Shown in pieces: positions 40,926-50,095 of a stretch of DNA of 54,283 nucleotides; the first letter of the stretch is position 1, and every line of letters begins with the position of its first letter. The stretch is from NCBI GenBank assembly GCA_001799795.1, contig MGUD01000019.1, positions 1-54,283 of the forward strand. Reading direction: 5' to 3'. The stretch is from Elusimicrobia bacterium GWC2_61_19. Lineage in GTDB: Bacteria > Elusimicrobiota > Elusimicrobia > Elusimicrobiales > UBA9959. Made by a program: the position numbers and the translations under genes. The notes beneath the pieces are model-generated. The model was given only the letters and a program-made list of their open reading frames with translations. It did no database searches and had not been told where the DNA came from.

Positions 40926-42241
40926 TTCTTCACCGAATCTATCAGGGCTTTGCGGCCCCGGTTCACGAAATAGGCCAGCGCCGCGAAGGCGAGGCCGGTT
41001 ATGATGAAGGCCACGCCGCTCTTTAGCAGGCCGCCGAAAATATCCACGAAGCGCGTAATGGCGGTAAGCGTTATCACCAGGACGCCGCGGTTTATGAGCT
41101 TCTCGTTGGAGTTCCTGGCGCCGCTGATTATGCAGCCGGCGCCGAAAGCGGCCAGTATGATGTTCGCCAGGACGGCCAGGACCTTGGCGGAACCTTCGTT
41201 GGCGTCGAACAGCAGGAAGGCGGCCAGCATCGACGCGGCCAGCAGGCCTTTGGCCAGGTGATCTTCCATTTTTCCTTCGGGCAGCAGGCGCTGCTTGCGC
41301 AGGGCCAGGGTTATAAGCGCCCCGACGAATATGGTCCAGGTTATTACGGCGCCCAAAACGGTATCGGTTCCGCCGTAGAAGTGGTGGATGTCGGGCCTGT
41401 AGTGCCAGAAGAACGTCATCGCGTAGACGGCGCCGGTCCAGGCCGTCAGCGGCAGGCCGGGCCGTTCGCCGCCCTCTTCACCGCCCCAGGTCAGCCACAG
41501 CACGGCCAGCGACATGCCCGCCAGCAGTACCAGCGCTTCGGAGCGGACCCTGATAGCCGTGTCGGCGATCATCATGAAGAAAAGCCAGACGATGCCGGCG
41601 CCCAGGGGTTTGGCTAAGTTCTTGCCCGGGTAAACGGCGAAGCCGCCGGCCAGAACGGCCAGGGCCAGCGCCCAGTGCTGCAGCGGCTGGGCCGTATGGC
41701 TGTAGCCGGCCGTGAGGGCCAGTATGTTGGACGAGCCCAGCGTGCCCCAGTAAAGCACGGCGAAAAGCAGGATGGCGGTGAGATAGGCGGCCAGCGGGCG
41801 TTTAGAGAACAGTGCCAGCGGGGCGGAGAGCACGGCCCAGACGAGGTAGGGTTTAACCGGGTCGCCGCTGAGGTTGAAGATCTGCGCGTAGAGGCCTATG
41901 CCCAGCACCGGCATGAAGAACCAGATGGTTTCCAGCGGTATGGCGGCGGCGGGTTTTTCTTCCAGCCGCAGGCCGGCTTCGGCCACACCGGCGAACAGCA
42001 GCAGAAAAGCGCCCATCTTGGCTATGGCGCCTATCTTGTCCCAGTTATGGGCCGCAACCAGTATGACGCCCAGGGCGATGAAGAGCCCGGCGGCCGCGGC
42101 TATCCAGTGGGCGGCCTTGAAAGAGGCGAATGTCCGCGAGGAGTAAGCGTGTTCCCAGGCCTTATCCGCCTGCCCGGGCGTTATGATGCCGGCGGCCGCG
42201 GCGGCCAGCAGATCGGTTTTTAGCTTTTTGTAATAGGCCAT
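40922..42241 (-). CDS. DUF2157 polytopic membrane protein
   Basis: 439 residues, about 11-12 membrane helices after a cytoplasmic DUF2157 N-terminus (LAAAAAGIITPGQADKAWEHA). First helix pair AAHWIAAAAGLFIALGVILVAAHNWDKI is diagnostic. Partner of the GDYXXLXY protein. A TATAAT on the minus strand at 42263-42258 lies about 17 nt before the ATG. Role unknown. Confidence 0.85.
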   Translation of the reverse strand: MAYYKKLKTDLLAAAAAGIITPGQADKAWEHAYSSRTFASFKAAHWIAAAAGLFIALGVILVAAHNWDKIGAIAKMGAFLLLFAGVAEAGLRLEEKPAAAIPLETIWFFMPVLGIGLYAQIFNLSGDPVKPYLVWAVLSAPLALFSKRPLAAYLTAILLFAVLYWGTLGSSNILALTAGYSHTAQPLQHWALALAVLAGGFAVYPGKNLAKPLGAGIVWLFFMMIADTAIRVRSEALVLLAGMSLAVLWLTWGGEEGGERPGLPLTAWTGAVYAMTFFWHYRPDIHHFYGGTDTVLGAVITWTIFVGALITLALRKQRLLPEGKMEDHLAKGLLAASMLAAFLLFDANEGSAKVLAVLANIILAAFGAGCIISGARNSNEKLINRGVLVITLTAITRFVDIFGGLLKSGVAFIITGLAFAALAYFVNRGRKALIDSVKK

Positions 42242-42301
42242 GGTTTTCCCCGAATCAATTATATTAAAAAACGGACGCGTCTATTTTTATAGAATTGATT
42301 C

Positions 42302-44065
42302 ATGCATGACCGCGACAGGATAGTGAGCATACTGGGCTGGGGCGCCTTCGCCTTCGCGGCCAGCGTGTTTTTTCTGCCGGTCATAAACCCCGATATTTTC
42401 TGGCACCTTTCCGCCGGCAAATACACGCTGGCGCATTTTGGCCCGCCGCGCGCCGACTTCCTGTCCTGGCCGCTGGCCGGCGCCCAGTGGGTGGATTTCG
42501 AGTGGCTGCCGCAGGTTTTCTATTACCTGCTCTACCGCGCGGGCGGCTTCTGGGCGCTGCTGTTCTTCAAGGCGGGCCTGTTGACGCTGACCATGCTGGT
42601 GTTCCGGTCCATAGCGTTGCTTTACGGCCGAGCGCGCGCGCTGCCGCTGGTGCTGCCTTTTTTCGCCGCCGCCATCATAACCAACAGCGACCTGCGCCCG
42701 GAGAATTTCACCCTGCTTTTCTTTACCATAACCCTTTATTACGCGGAGAAAAGCCGCCTGGCGGGGCTGCCGGGCGGGTGGCGGTTCAAGGCGGCGGTCT
42801 TCGCTTTCTTCGCGCTCTGGACCAACCTGCACGCCGGGTATCTTTACGGCCTGGCGCTGACCGGGCTCTACGCCGCCGGTGAATTCTTCAGGGAAGAACT
42901 GCCTTTTATCTACGGGAAGGCTCCGTTCGCCCGCCCAACCAAAAGCCTGGATTACCTTGCGCTGTTCTTTGTCGGCCTGGCGGCCAGCCTGGTCAATCCC
43001 TACGGCTGGAAGATCTATTCCGTCATCGCCAACCACCAGCAGTACCTGAACACCCTGCAGGAATATATCCAGGAGTGGAGCACCTTCGACCTGATGAACG
43101 CCTACCAGTGGCCTTACGTGCTGGCGCTGGCCGGGGTGATGGGCAGCTTCGTATATTTTCTGCTGCGCCGGCGGCATACGGTGTATACGCATTTCGCCTG
43201 CCTGCTCTATTTCCTGTGGGCGTCGGCCAACCACGCCCGGCATATCCCTTTCTTCATTATCGTCGGCCTGGTCTTTACGCTGGCCCTGCCCTGGGGGGAA
43301 CTGCCGGAGAAGAAAATGAAGCGGGCCGCGGTCTTCGGCGCGGCCGCCGTCTGGCTGCTGGTCAACATCTGGTTCTATAACGGTTTTATCTGGAACCAGT
43401 ACACCGGCAAGCCGGCGCTGATGAAATGGGGCTCGGAAGGGCTGGCCGATTTTCTGCGTTCCAATAAGAAAGAATTGTCCGGGCTGAAGCTTTACAACCC
43501 CTGGGGCTGGGGCGGCTGGCTGGGCTGGGAACTGGCGCCCGACTATAAGGTCTTCATAGACGGCCGCTATCTTTTCCACGACAAGATCTCCGAGGTGGTG
43601 GAGGTCCGCAACGGCCCGCAGAACTGGCGCGACCTGGTGGCCAAATATAAATTCGACCTGATGCTGATAACCCTCGACGAGCCCAAGGTGCCGCTGCGGC
43701 ATAAACTGGCCGACGGCCGCGCTACCATCTTCTGGCGCCCGGCCTACCTGTTCTACCTGCCCAAGGCCGACTGGGCCGTGATCTACTGGGACTACTCCGT
43801 GGCGGCGCTGGTGCGGCGCGCGGCGGTGCCGCCCGGCTGGCTGGCGGCGCGCGAGTTCCGCTACCTGCGCCCGGACGATATCCCCAACCTGGTGGCCCCG
43901 GTACTGGCGGGCGAGGTGCCGCTGTCCGGCGTCAGGCGCGACATGCTTACCTACTTGAAGAACCGGCCGCCGGCCGGAGAGGCTTCGCCGGCGGCGGATA
44001 TCATAAGTTTCATGGGTACGCTTGAAAAGATCTGCGCGGGGAAGGGGGGCCGGTGCAGGCGATAA
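42302..44065 (+). CDS. Polytopic membrane protein, GT-C glycosyltransferase-like
   Basis: 587 residues, about ten membrane helices in the first 360, then a soluble domain of about 200. An acidic NPDIFWHLSAGKY motif between the first helices and a second WVDFEWLPQ loop resemble GT-C type enzymes with a loop-1 acidic site; the soluble part has WGWGGWLGWEL and VFIDGRYLFHDK. Probably a lipid-linked sugar transferase, though donor and acceptor are unknown. TAGAAT ends 6 nt before the ATG, suggesting a leaderless mRNA. Overlaps the MFS gene by 13 nt. Confidence 0.6.
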   Translation: MHDRDRIVSILGWGAFAFAASVFFLPVINPDIFWHLSAGKYTLAHFGPPRADFLSWPLAGAQWVDFEWLPQVFYYLLYRAGGFWALLFFKAGLLTLTMLVFRSIALLYGRARALPLVLPFFAAAIITNSDLRPENFTLLFFTITLYYAEKSRLAGLPGGWRFKAAVFAFFALWTNLHAGYLYGLALTGLYAAGEFFREELPFIYGKAPFARPTKSLDYLALFFVGLAASLVNPYGWKIYSVIANHQQYLNTLQEYIQEWSTFDLMNAYQWPYVLALAGVMGSFVYFLLRRRHTVYTHFACLLYFLWASANHARHIPFFIIVGLVFTLALPWGELPEKKMKRAAVFGAAAVWLLVNIWFYNGFIWNQYTGKPALMKWGSEGLADFLRSNKKELSGLKLYNPWGWGGWLGWELAPDYKVFIDGRYLFHDKISEVVEVRNGPQNWRDLVAKYKFDLMLITLDEPKVPLRHKLADGRATIFWRPAYLFYLPKADWAVIYWDYSVAALVRRAAVPPGWLAAREFRYLRPDDIPNLVAPVLAGEVPLSGVRRDMLTYLKNRPPAGEASPAADIISFMGTLEKICAGKGGRCRR

Positions 44066-45300
44066 TATCCGAGGTCAGGGCGCACCCGCTGGCGCTGTTC
44101 GCGGACTTCCGCCGGCTTTTCGCCGGGCGGGTGATCTCCGCCGTGGGCGACAAGTTCTTCGCTATCGCCATCGCCTGGTGGGTGTTGACCGAGGCCGGCG
44201 CTAATTCCAAGTTCCACCTGGGCCTGATCATGGCCGTGAACGTGCTGCCGGTGGTGGTGTTCGGGCCGCTGCTGGGCACGCTGTCAGACCGGTCCGATAA
44301 AAGGCGCGTGATGCTGGCCGCCGACGCCGCGCGGGCCCTGCTGGTGCTGGCGCTGGCCGTCCTGCTCTGGAACGGCCGTCTCAATCTTTACTGGCTCTAC
44401 TCCATTTGTTTTCTTATCTCGGGTTTCGGGCCGCTGTTCGAATCCGCCGTGGCGGCCTCCATCCTGCGCCTGACCTCGCCGGAAAAAATGCCGCAGGCCG
44501 TAGCCGCCGATTCCTCGGTGCTGCAGTTGTCCAATGTGATAGGCTCGGCGCTGGGCAGCGTGCTGATGGCGGCGGCCGGCGTGGCCGGCGCCTTTCTCTT
44601 CAATGCCGCCGGTTACATGGCCTCTTTCGCCGCCGTGTTCGGGATAAAGACCGGGCTTCAGCCGGAGGAGAAAGTGGAGAGTTCCTTCGTGGCGGAGTTC
44701 AAGGAGGGGCTGGCTTATACTTTCGGCAATAAACCGCTGCTGGCTTTGATCCTGTCTTTCGCTACCTTTAATTTCTTCGTTTCGCCGATACTTATTCTTA
44801 TCCCCATGATAGTGAAGTTCACGCTGAAAGAGTCCGTCACCTGGCTGGCGGTCTTCGAGGCTTTCTTCGCGCTGGGGTCGGCCGCGCTGGCCGTGGGGCT
44901 GAGTTTTAAGAAGTCTTACGGCAATATTTACGGCTGGCTGTTCGGTTCGCTGCTGCTGGTGGGGCTGTCTTTCGGCGGGCTATATTTTACGGCCGATAAA
45001 TACGCGGCCTGCGCGCTGCTCTTTGCCGCGGGGGCGGCGCTGGGCGGCGGCAATACCGTCGCCATTACGCTGTTCCAGGCCACGGTGCCGGACGCTATGA
45101 AGGGGCGGTTCTTTTCGGTGCTGACCACGCTGGCTTACGCGGTGATGCCGCTCTCCTTTATGGCGAACGGGCTGCTGGCGGAGAAATTCTCGGTCGGTTT
45201 CTGCCTGGCGTTCAACGCGCTGGCCGTGCTGGCGCTTTCCTGCGTGGTGCTGGTGATCCCGCGAGTGGGAGGGGACGCTGATTCCTTGATTCCTAATTAA
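44053..45300 (+). CDS. MFS transporter (MFS_3-type exporter)
   Basis: 415 residues, 12 predicted helices. N-terminal FRRLFAGRVISAVGDKFF and GTLSDRSDKRRVMLAADAARALL are typical of the MFS_3 drug/siderophore exporters; AVAADSSVLQLSNVIGSALG and PDAMKGRFFSVLTTLAYAVMPLS are further conserved spots. GTG start at 44053 inside the previous gene. Substrate unknown. Confidence 0.85.
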   Translation: MQAIISEVRAHPLALFADFRRLFAGRVISAVGDKFFAIAIAWWVLTEAGANSKFHLGLIMAVNVLPVVVFGPLLGTLSDRSDKRRVMLAADAARALLVLALAVLLWNGRLNLYWLYSICFLISGFGPLFESAVAASILRLTSPEKMPQAVAADSSVLQLSNVIGSALGSVLMAAAGVAGAFLFNAAGYMASFAAVFGIKTGLQPEEKVESSFVAEFKEGLAYTFGNKPLLALILSFATFNFFVSPILILIPMIVKFTLKESVTWLAVFEAFFALGSAALAVGLSFKKSYGNIYGWLFGSLLLVGLSFGGLYFTADKYAACALLFAAGAALGGGNTVAITLFQATVPDAMKGRFFSVLTTLAYAVMPLSFMANGLLAEKFSVGFCLAFNALAVLALSCVVLVIPRVGGDADSLIPN

Positions 45301-45351
45301 GAGTTGTTTGCTTTAGTTGAGGGGGAAAGACATGAAAAAAGGGTAAAAATA

Positions 45352-45372
45352 CCCCGACACAAGGGTGTCGGG
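45352..45372. repeat. REP-like hairpin, copy B
   Basis: CCCGACAC / GTGTCGGG (45353-45360, 45365-45372) with a 4-nt loop, 9 nt before an extended -10 (TGCTATGCT). Same hairpin length, loop length and downstream CTGCTA-GCTATT box as copy A at 289-328. Located 40 nt before a RAYT gene, the enzyme family that mobilises REP hairpins. Confidence 0.65.
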
Positions 45373-45412
45373 ATCGTCTGCTATGCTATTCTCGAGAGAA
45401 AAAGGGGGGCTT

Positions 45413-46384
45413 ATGCCAAGGCAAGCGAGAATAGATGTTCCGGGCCGGATGTATCACGTAATGTCGCGCGGTATTGAGCGGCGCGCAATATTTCTTGACG
45501 AACAGGATTATGCCGATTTCCGGGAGCGTATCACCGTATGGCTGAATAAATCCGGCGGAAAATGCCTGGCTTGGTGCCTGATGCCGAATCATTTTCATCT
45601 CTTGGTGTTAAGGGGCGCGCGCCCGCTTTCCGAAATGATGCACCACGCGATGACCGGCTACGCGGTCAATTTCAACTTGAGGCACCGCCGCGCCGGGCAC
45701 CTGTTCCAAAATAGATATAAGTCTATAATCTGCGACTTGGAGGAATATCTTTTGGAGTTGGTCCCCTACATACATCTTAATCCCCTGCGTGCCAAACTTG
45801 TCAAAGATCTGGCTGACCTTAAAAATTATAAATGGTGCGGGCATTCCGCCGTGGTCTCTGGCTTCCCGGACGGGATATTAGACCGAAGAGAACTCCTGGG
45901 CCACTTCGGGGAAGCGGAAGCGCGTGCGCTTGATAAATACAACGAGGTAATGGCGGAGAAGGCCGCTGAAACTGCGCGGGATCTTTCCGGGGGTGGGCTG
46001 GCGCGCAGTTTTGGTGGGGTAAGCACCGCCATAGGATCATTCCCGGCGGATGAAAAAGTGTTTTCCGATCTGCGGGTTCTCGGTGGAAGCGGTTTTGTGG
46101 AGGCTGTGTTGAAAGCCGCCGGAGAAGTTATGGAGATAGGGGAGAAAAACCGCGCCGAAATCATGGGGGAAGTCGAAAATATGACAGGGATAGCAAGGGC
46201 TGATATTCTCAGGCGTAGCCGTGAAAGAGGGCCTGCGGGTGCCCGCGCTGTGTACTGCTATCGGTGTAAAGAGGAGGCCGGGGCTTCTGGCAGTGAATTG
46301 AAGAGGGAGCTGAAAATTAGTCAGGGCGCGGTTTCAAAACTGGTGGCAAAAGGAAGAACCCTGATGGAAGGATATGAAAATTAG
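45413..46384 (+). CDS. REP-associated tyrosine transposase (RAYT)
   Basis: 323 residues from the ATG at 45413 (GGGGG upstream; MPRQARIDVPGRMYHVMSRG is the standard start). Y1/HUH domain: metal pair in NHFHLLV (His60, His62), catalytic Tyr in YIHLNP (about 119), RRAGHLFQNRYKS segment. C-terminal 100 residues are an HTH-like region (SGSELKRELKISQGAVSKLV) found in the longer RAYTs. Single-strand transposase thought to move REP hairpins; the gene itself is usually immobile. Confidence 0.88.
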   Translation: MPRQARIDVPGRMYHVMSRGIERRAIFLDEQDYADFRERITVWLNKSGGKCLAWCLMPNHFHLLVLRGARPLSEMMHHAMTGYAVNFNLRHRRAGHLFQNRYKSIICDLEEYLLELVPYIHLNPLRAKLVKDLADLKNYKWCGHSAVVSGFPDGILDRRELLGHFGEAEARALDKYNEVMAEKAAETARDLSGGGLARSFGGVSTAIGSFPADEKVFSDLRVLGGSGFVEAVLKAAGEVMEIGEKNRAEIMGEVENMTGIARADILRRSRERGPAGARAVYCYRCKEEAGASGSELKRELKISQGAVSKLVAKGRTLMEGYEN

Positions 46385-46405
46385 GAAACAATTCATCAGC
46401 GTCCC

Positions 46406-47608
46406 CTAGATCTTAACGATGCGCGTGCCGGCGATGATGTCGTGCCAGGTGCGCTTGTCCTTTTCCCAGAGGGCCCAGGCGTAGCCCAGCCCGGCCGCCC
46501 CGAACGAAACCAGCGAGAAGAAAGAGCGCAGGAAGGCCTTGTCGGCCGGGACAGGCATCCCGGCGGCGTCTTCTACCGCCTTGAGCTTCAGTACCATCAT
46601 GCCGGGGGTGGCTCCGAAGCGCCAGATCATTATGGCGCAATAGAGCGCCCAGATGAACATCTTCAGCGGTACGCGTTTCTTATCCGTGTCGCCGGTGGCA
46701 AAGCCGACCGAGGTCCGCTTTGAATATTTACCGTCCGGCCGGCCGGGCTCGTTCACTTTGACGCCGTTCTTGTCTATGGAGACCACTTCCCCGTTGTCGC
46801 CCTTTATGGTTATGGAGCCGGATTTTATATCCACCTTGCCCGCGGGGATGTTCCTGACTTCAGGCTTATCGGACGCTTCCAGCTTGGTTTCTACCTTAGC
46901 GTTGGGGCCGCAGGCCTGCAGCCCGAGGATGTTCATCGCTATCGCGAAAATGCAGATATCCACCAGCAGCGAGGTGAAGCGGCGCCAGAACCCGGCGCGC
47001 GTTCGGCCCGGCAGCGTTTGTCCGGCGGCGGGCGCCGCCGCGGTCTGCTCTGCGGCCACGGCGGCAACGCCCGCGGGCTGGGCGCCTACGGGGGTTTCGC
47101 GCAGCACGCGGAAGACCTTGATCTTTTCGGGGATGCCTTTGAACTGGCGGTAGCCGATCTCGCTGGACGGCACCTCTTTCTTGTTCATCGCCAGGTAGAC
47201 CGATTCGGTAAAGAAGACCTCGCCCGGTTCGGCGATGCTCTCCAGGCGGGAGGTTATATTGACGGCGTCGCCGTAGATGTCGCCGTCGTCGTGGATGGCG
47301 ACCTCGCCGGCGTTGATAGCGATGCGGATCTCGATCTTTTCGTCCTGGGGCTTGTCGGCGTTATGGCTTCTCAGGACGGTCTGGACCTCCACGCCGCAGA
47401 GCACGGCGTCGGTGGGGCTGTTGAAGGCCACCAGGAAGGCGTCGCCAATGGTCTTAACGAGGCGGCCGTGGAATTTTTCAATTACGGGCAGCACCAGTTC
47501 GCGGTGCTTGGTCAGCAGCTCCTGGGTTTCGGCCCGCGAGAAGCTGGCGGTCTTCGACGTGAAGCCCTTTATGTCCGTGAGCATTATTGTGATGTGTCTG
47601 GTTTCCAT
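46406..47608 (-). CDS. Class III adenylate cyclase fused to an RDD membrane domain
   Basis: 400 residues. Cyclase domain at 1-170 with metal Asp in LTDIKGFT, GDAFLVAF, and GDIYGDAVNITSRLESIA; then a Pro/Ala linker and an RDD domain (about 205-400) with FWRRFTSLLVDICIF and a second helix pair (FGATPGMMVLKLKAVED). A beta-rich periplasmic-type insert (VDIKSGSITIKGDNGEVVSI) lies between the helices. It should make cAMP (or cGMP) at the inner membrane; the RDD part may sense ions or stress. 30 nt after nif3. Confidence 0.85.
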   Translation of the reverse strand: METRHITIMLTDIKGFTSKTASFSRAETQELLTKHRELVLPVIEKFHGRLVKTIGDAFLVAFNSPTDAVLCGVEVQTVLRSHNADKPQDEKIEIRIAINAGEVAIHDDGDIYGDAVNITSRLESIAEPGEVFFTESVYLAMNKKEVPSSEIGYRQFKGIPEKIKVFRVLRETPVGAQPAGVAAVAAEQTAAAPAAGQTLPGRTRAGFWRRFTSLLVDICIFAIAMNILGLQACGPNAKVETKLEASDKPEVRNIPAGKVDIKSGSITIKGDNGEVVSIDKNGVKVNEPGRPDGKYSKRTSVGFATGDTDKKRVPLKMFIWALYCAIMIWRFGATPGMMVLKLKAVEDAAGMPVPADKAFLRSFFSLVSFGAAGLGYAWALWEKDKRTWHDIIAGTRIVKI

Positions 47609-47638
47609 GTTCCTGGATCCTTTAGCGGTCCGTTCTCT

Positions 47639-48394
47639 CTACGCCGGGTTGGGTATATCTATGAATTCGGTTTTAACTTTGAATTTCTTCTCAAGGAGGC
47701 CGGCCAGGGCCAGTACGCCCGGTTTCTCCGTGTTGTAATGCCCGGCGGCTATGAAGTTGGCGCGGCTTTCGCGGGCGTACTCCTGCGCGGGTTCGGAGAC
47801 CTCGCCGGTGATATAGAGGTCCAGGCCGGCGGCCACCGCCTGGTCGAACATGCGCGCCGCGCCGCCGCTGACCACGCCGGCTGTCCTGATCTTTTCCTTG
47901 CCGAAGCGGAAGCAGAGCGGTTCGGCGTCCAGCTTTATCGCCAGCGCCGCGGCGATATCGCCGATCGTCAGCGCCTTGGGGAAGGTGCCGGAGAAGCCTA
48001 TGGTTTCTCCGTCGTAAGTGCCGAAGGGCTTAAGGTTCTTCGCTCCCAGCATCCCGAGGAGCCGGGCGTTGTTGCCGCAGACCGGGTGCTTGTCCAGGGG
48101 CAGGTGCCAGGCGCAGAGCGAGAGGCCGCCCTTCATCAGGGCTTCCAGTTTGCGTTTGAAGGGGCCCGTGAAGGGCTGGGACCGGCCCCAGAGCAGGCCG
48201 TGGTGGACTATGAGCATGTCGGCGCCGCAGGCTGCGGCGCGTTTAATGCACTCCAGTGAGGCGGAGACCCCGAAGGTGATCTTTTTTACTTCGGCGGCCC
48301 CTTCGTACTGCAGACCGTTCTGAGAGGAGTCTTTTGTCCTGTCAGATCCCAGATATGAATTGATGAAAGCGACCAGCTTATCTCTGTCCGCCAT
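47639..48394 (-). CDS. Nif3-like dinuclear metal centre protein (DUF34)
   Basis: 251 residues from the ATG at 48394 (AGGGGG 6 nt upstream). Metal ligands in MLIVHHGLLWG and GHYNTEKPG, and the FSGTFPKALTI core. Forms hexameric toroids in known cases; proposed to act as a GTP cyclohydrolase-like hydrolase or metal chaperone. Part of the minus-strand operon 46406-51210. Confidence 0.9.
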   Translation of the reverse strand: MADRDKLVAFINSYLGSDRTKDSSQNGLQYEGAAEVKKITFGVSASLECIKRAAACGADMLIVHHGLLWGRSQPFTGPFKRKLEALMKGGLSLCAWHLPLDKHPVCGNNARLLGMLGAKNLKPFGTYDGETIGFSGTFPKALTIGDIAAALAIKLDAEPLCFRFGKEKIRTAGVVSGGAARMFDQAVAAGLDLYITGEVSEPAQEYARESRANFIAAGHYNTEKPGVLALAGLLEKKFKVKTEFIDIPNPA

Positions 48395-48414
48395 AGTGCC
48401 CCCTGTCGCCGCGA

Positions 48415-50094
48415 TTATTTTCTGCCCGGCCGCACGGCGTAGATATAGCCGTTGGAAATGTCGGCCGCGATGTAGTCGGTGATGGTGAAAGTCTTCGCGT
48501 CCTGCGGCGCCAGCAGCAGCGCCGCGTAACCCCACAGGAGCGGGTTGCCTTTCAGGACCGTCCGCGGTACGGTTACGGTGATGGCGCCGCCCTCGGTCCT
48601 GGGTTTGAAAGTGCCGGCAGGCAGTGGGCCTTTGGCCGTAACGTTATAAAGGACGGCCCGTTCCGGGGTTATCTCGAGGGCGTATTCCCAGGCGTTGTCC
48701 GGGAAAAGCCGCAGGGGCCTGCCCTCCAGCGGGCGCGACATGCCGGCGCGCGGACGGTGATTGATGTCGATATAAAGGTCCAGCCTTATGTGGCCGAAGC
48801 CCGACGGATTGCGGCCGAGGTTCTCCAGTTCGGCGGGGGAGAAGCTGAAAGCTATATTTTCCGGGTCGGCCGCCACCCGCATGGAGGCGAGCTTCCAGAT
48901 CTTGTACGGGTCGGCGTTCTTCGACAGCCGTATCGCCGCGGACGGCACTTCCGGTTTGCGCGTGACGTTGGTTATTTTGAAACCGCCGTCGCCGACGGTG
49001 ACCGCCAGTTTGTCCGTGGTTTCGGCCACGGCGGCCGCTTCGGCCAGGCTCGAGAAGATCCAGGGCGGCGGGGTCTTCTGCATCAGCCGGTAGGCGTTGC
49101 CGAGCGAATTCTGTATTTCTATCTCGGTTTCACCGGCCTGGTCGGCGCCGGCGGCGCCCAGGCCTTTCAGCTTGCCGCCCTCTTCGGCGGAGAAGTATTC
49201 TTCAAAGGCGGCGGCGGCGGGCTTGTAATTGCCCTGGAAAGAGTTCAGGTGCAGCATCAGGTCCGCCCTGGTCTTGGTAAAGGCCGCCAGCGCGCCGGCC
49301 TGCGCCGGTGCGGACGCCCAGGCCGTATAGTCGCCGCTCCAGGGCGCCGCCAGGGCGGAGATCTCGGCGGGGGCCGCCTGCGTGGAGAAGACCAGCTTCA
49401 GGGCCTCGGACACCGTGAGCCTTTTTTGCGGGGCGGCGGCGGCCAGTTCCGCCGCCAGCGCGGCGCGCAGCGCGGCGGGGTCCTCTTCGGCGGTCTCGTC
49501 GAAGACCGTAAAGACCGGGCCCTGCCCCGCGGGCGCGGCCGTGGAGAACCTGACAAAAGGTACGGCGTAAACCCCGTTCGCTTCAAGGACCGCGGCGGCC
49601 GTGGAGGCCAGCGGGCCGGTGGCCAGCCACTTCAGGCCCATGGCGCGGGCCAGCGGGAAATAGTCGGCGGCCAGGCCCCCCGGCGGGTTAACGAAGCCGG
49701 CCGGGATCTTTTTTGTGCTTTTAAGGGCTTCCTCCCTGGCAAGGCCCAGGCGCAGGGTGAGGAAATAGGGGTCGTTGGTCAGCGTCGCGGTGGAGGGTTT
49801 GCCGGCCCACTTTACGTCTACGGAGGCGGGCGAATAGAGCAGCGGCAGCGGCGGGTCCCCGGCGGGCCGCAGGGCCAGCTCCAGGCGGCCGTCCGCCGCC
49901 AGCTTGGAGACGCGCGCTTCTATATCTTTTGGCAGTTCGGTGAAAGCCGCCGTGAGCCGCAGGTCGGGGTTGTTCTCCAGAAGGATTATTATTTCGGAGG
50001 CCGCCTGCCTGCCGGCGGGTATCCAGAGGATGGCCTGCTGCGCCGACAGATTGACCGAGAGGGCGAGCAGTAACGCGGCTGTGAATTTAAACAT
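48415..50094 (-). CDS. Secreted protein with glucodextranase-C-like domain
   Basis: 559 residues. Signal peptide MFKFTAALLLALSVNLSA. The N-terminal 330 residues recall a degenerate GH57/polysaccharide-deacetylase barrel (ILLENNPDLRLTAAFTELP, MGLKWLATG), without clear catalytic acids. The C-terminal 200 residues look like the glucodextranase C-terminal/DOMON-type domain: GFGHIRLDLYIDIN, GRPLRLFPDNAWEYALEITPE, VTVPRTVLKG. A role in glucan handling in the periplasm is likely. Starts 1 nt after the CBM48-like gene stop codon. Confidence 0.6.
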   Translation of the reverse strand: MFKFTAALLLALSVNLSAQQAILWIPAGRQAASEIIILLENNPDLRLTAAFTELPKDIEARVSKLAADGRLELALRPAGDPPLPLLYSPASVDVKWAGKPSTATLTNDPYFLTLRLGLAREEALKSTKKIPAGFVNPPGGLAADYFPLARAMGLKWLATGPLASTAAAVLEANGVYAVPFVRFSTAAPAGQGPVFTVFDETAEEDPAALRAALAAELAAAAPQKRLTVSEALKLVFSTQAAPAEISALAAPWSGDYTAWASAPAQAGALAAFTKTRADLMLHLNSFQGNYKPAAAAFEEYFSAEEGGKLKGLGAAGADQAGETEIEIQNSLGNAYRLMQKTPPPWIFSSLAEAAAVAETTDKLAVTVGDGGFKITNVTRKPEVPSAAIRLSKNADPYKIWKLASMRVAADPENIAFSFSPAELENLGRNPSGFGHIRLDLYIDINHRPRAGMSRPLEGRPLRLFPDNAWEYALEITPERAVLYNVTAKGPLPAGTFKPRTEGGAITVTVPRTVLKGNPLLWGYAALLLAPQDAKTFTITDYIAADISNGYIYAVRPGRK

Positions 50095-50095
50095 G

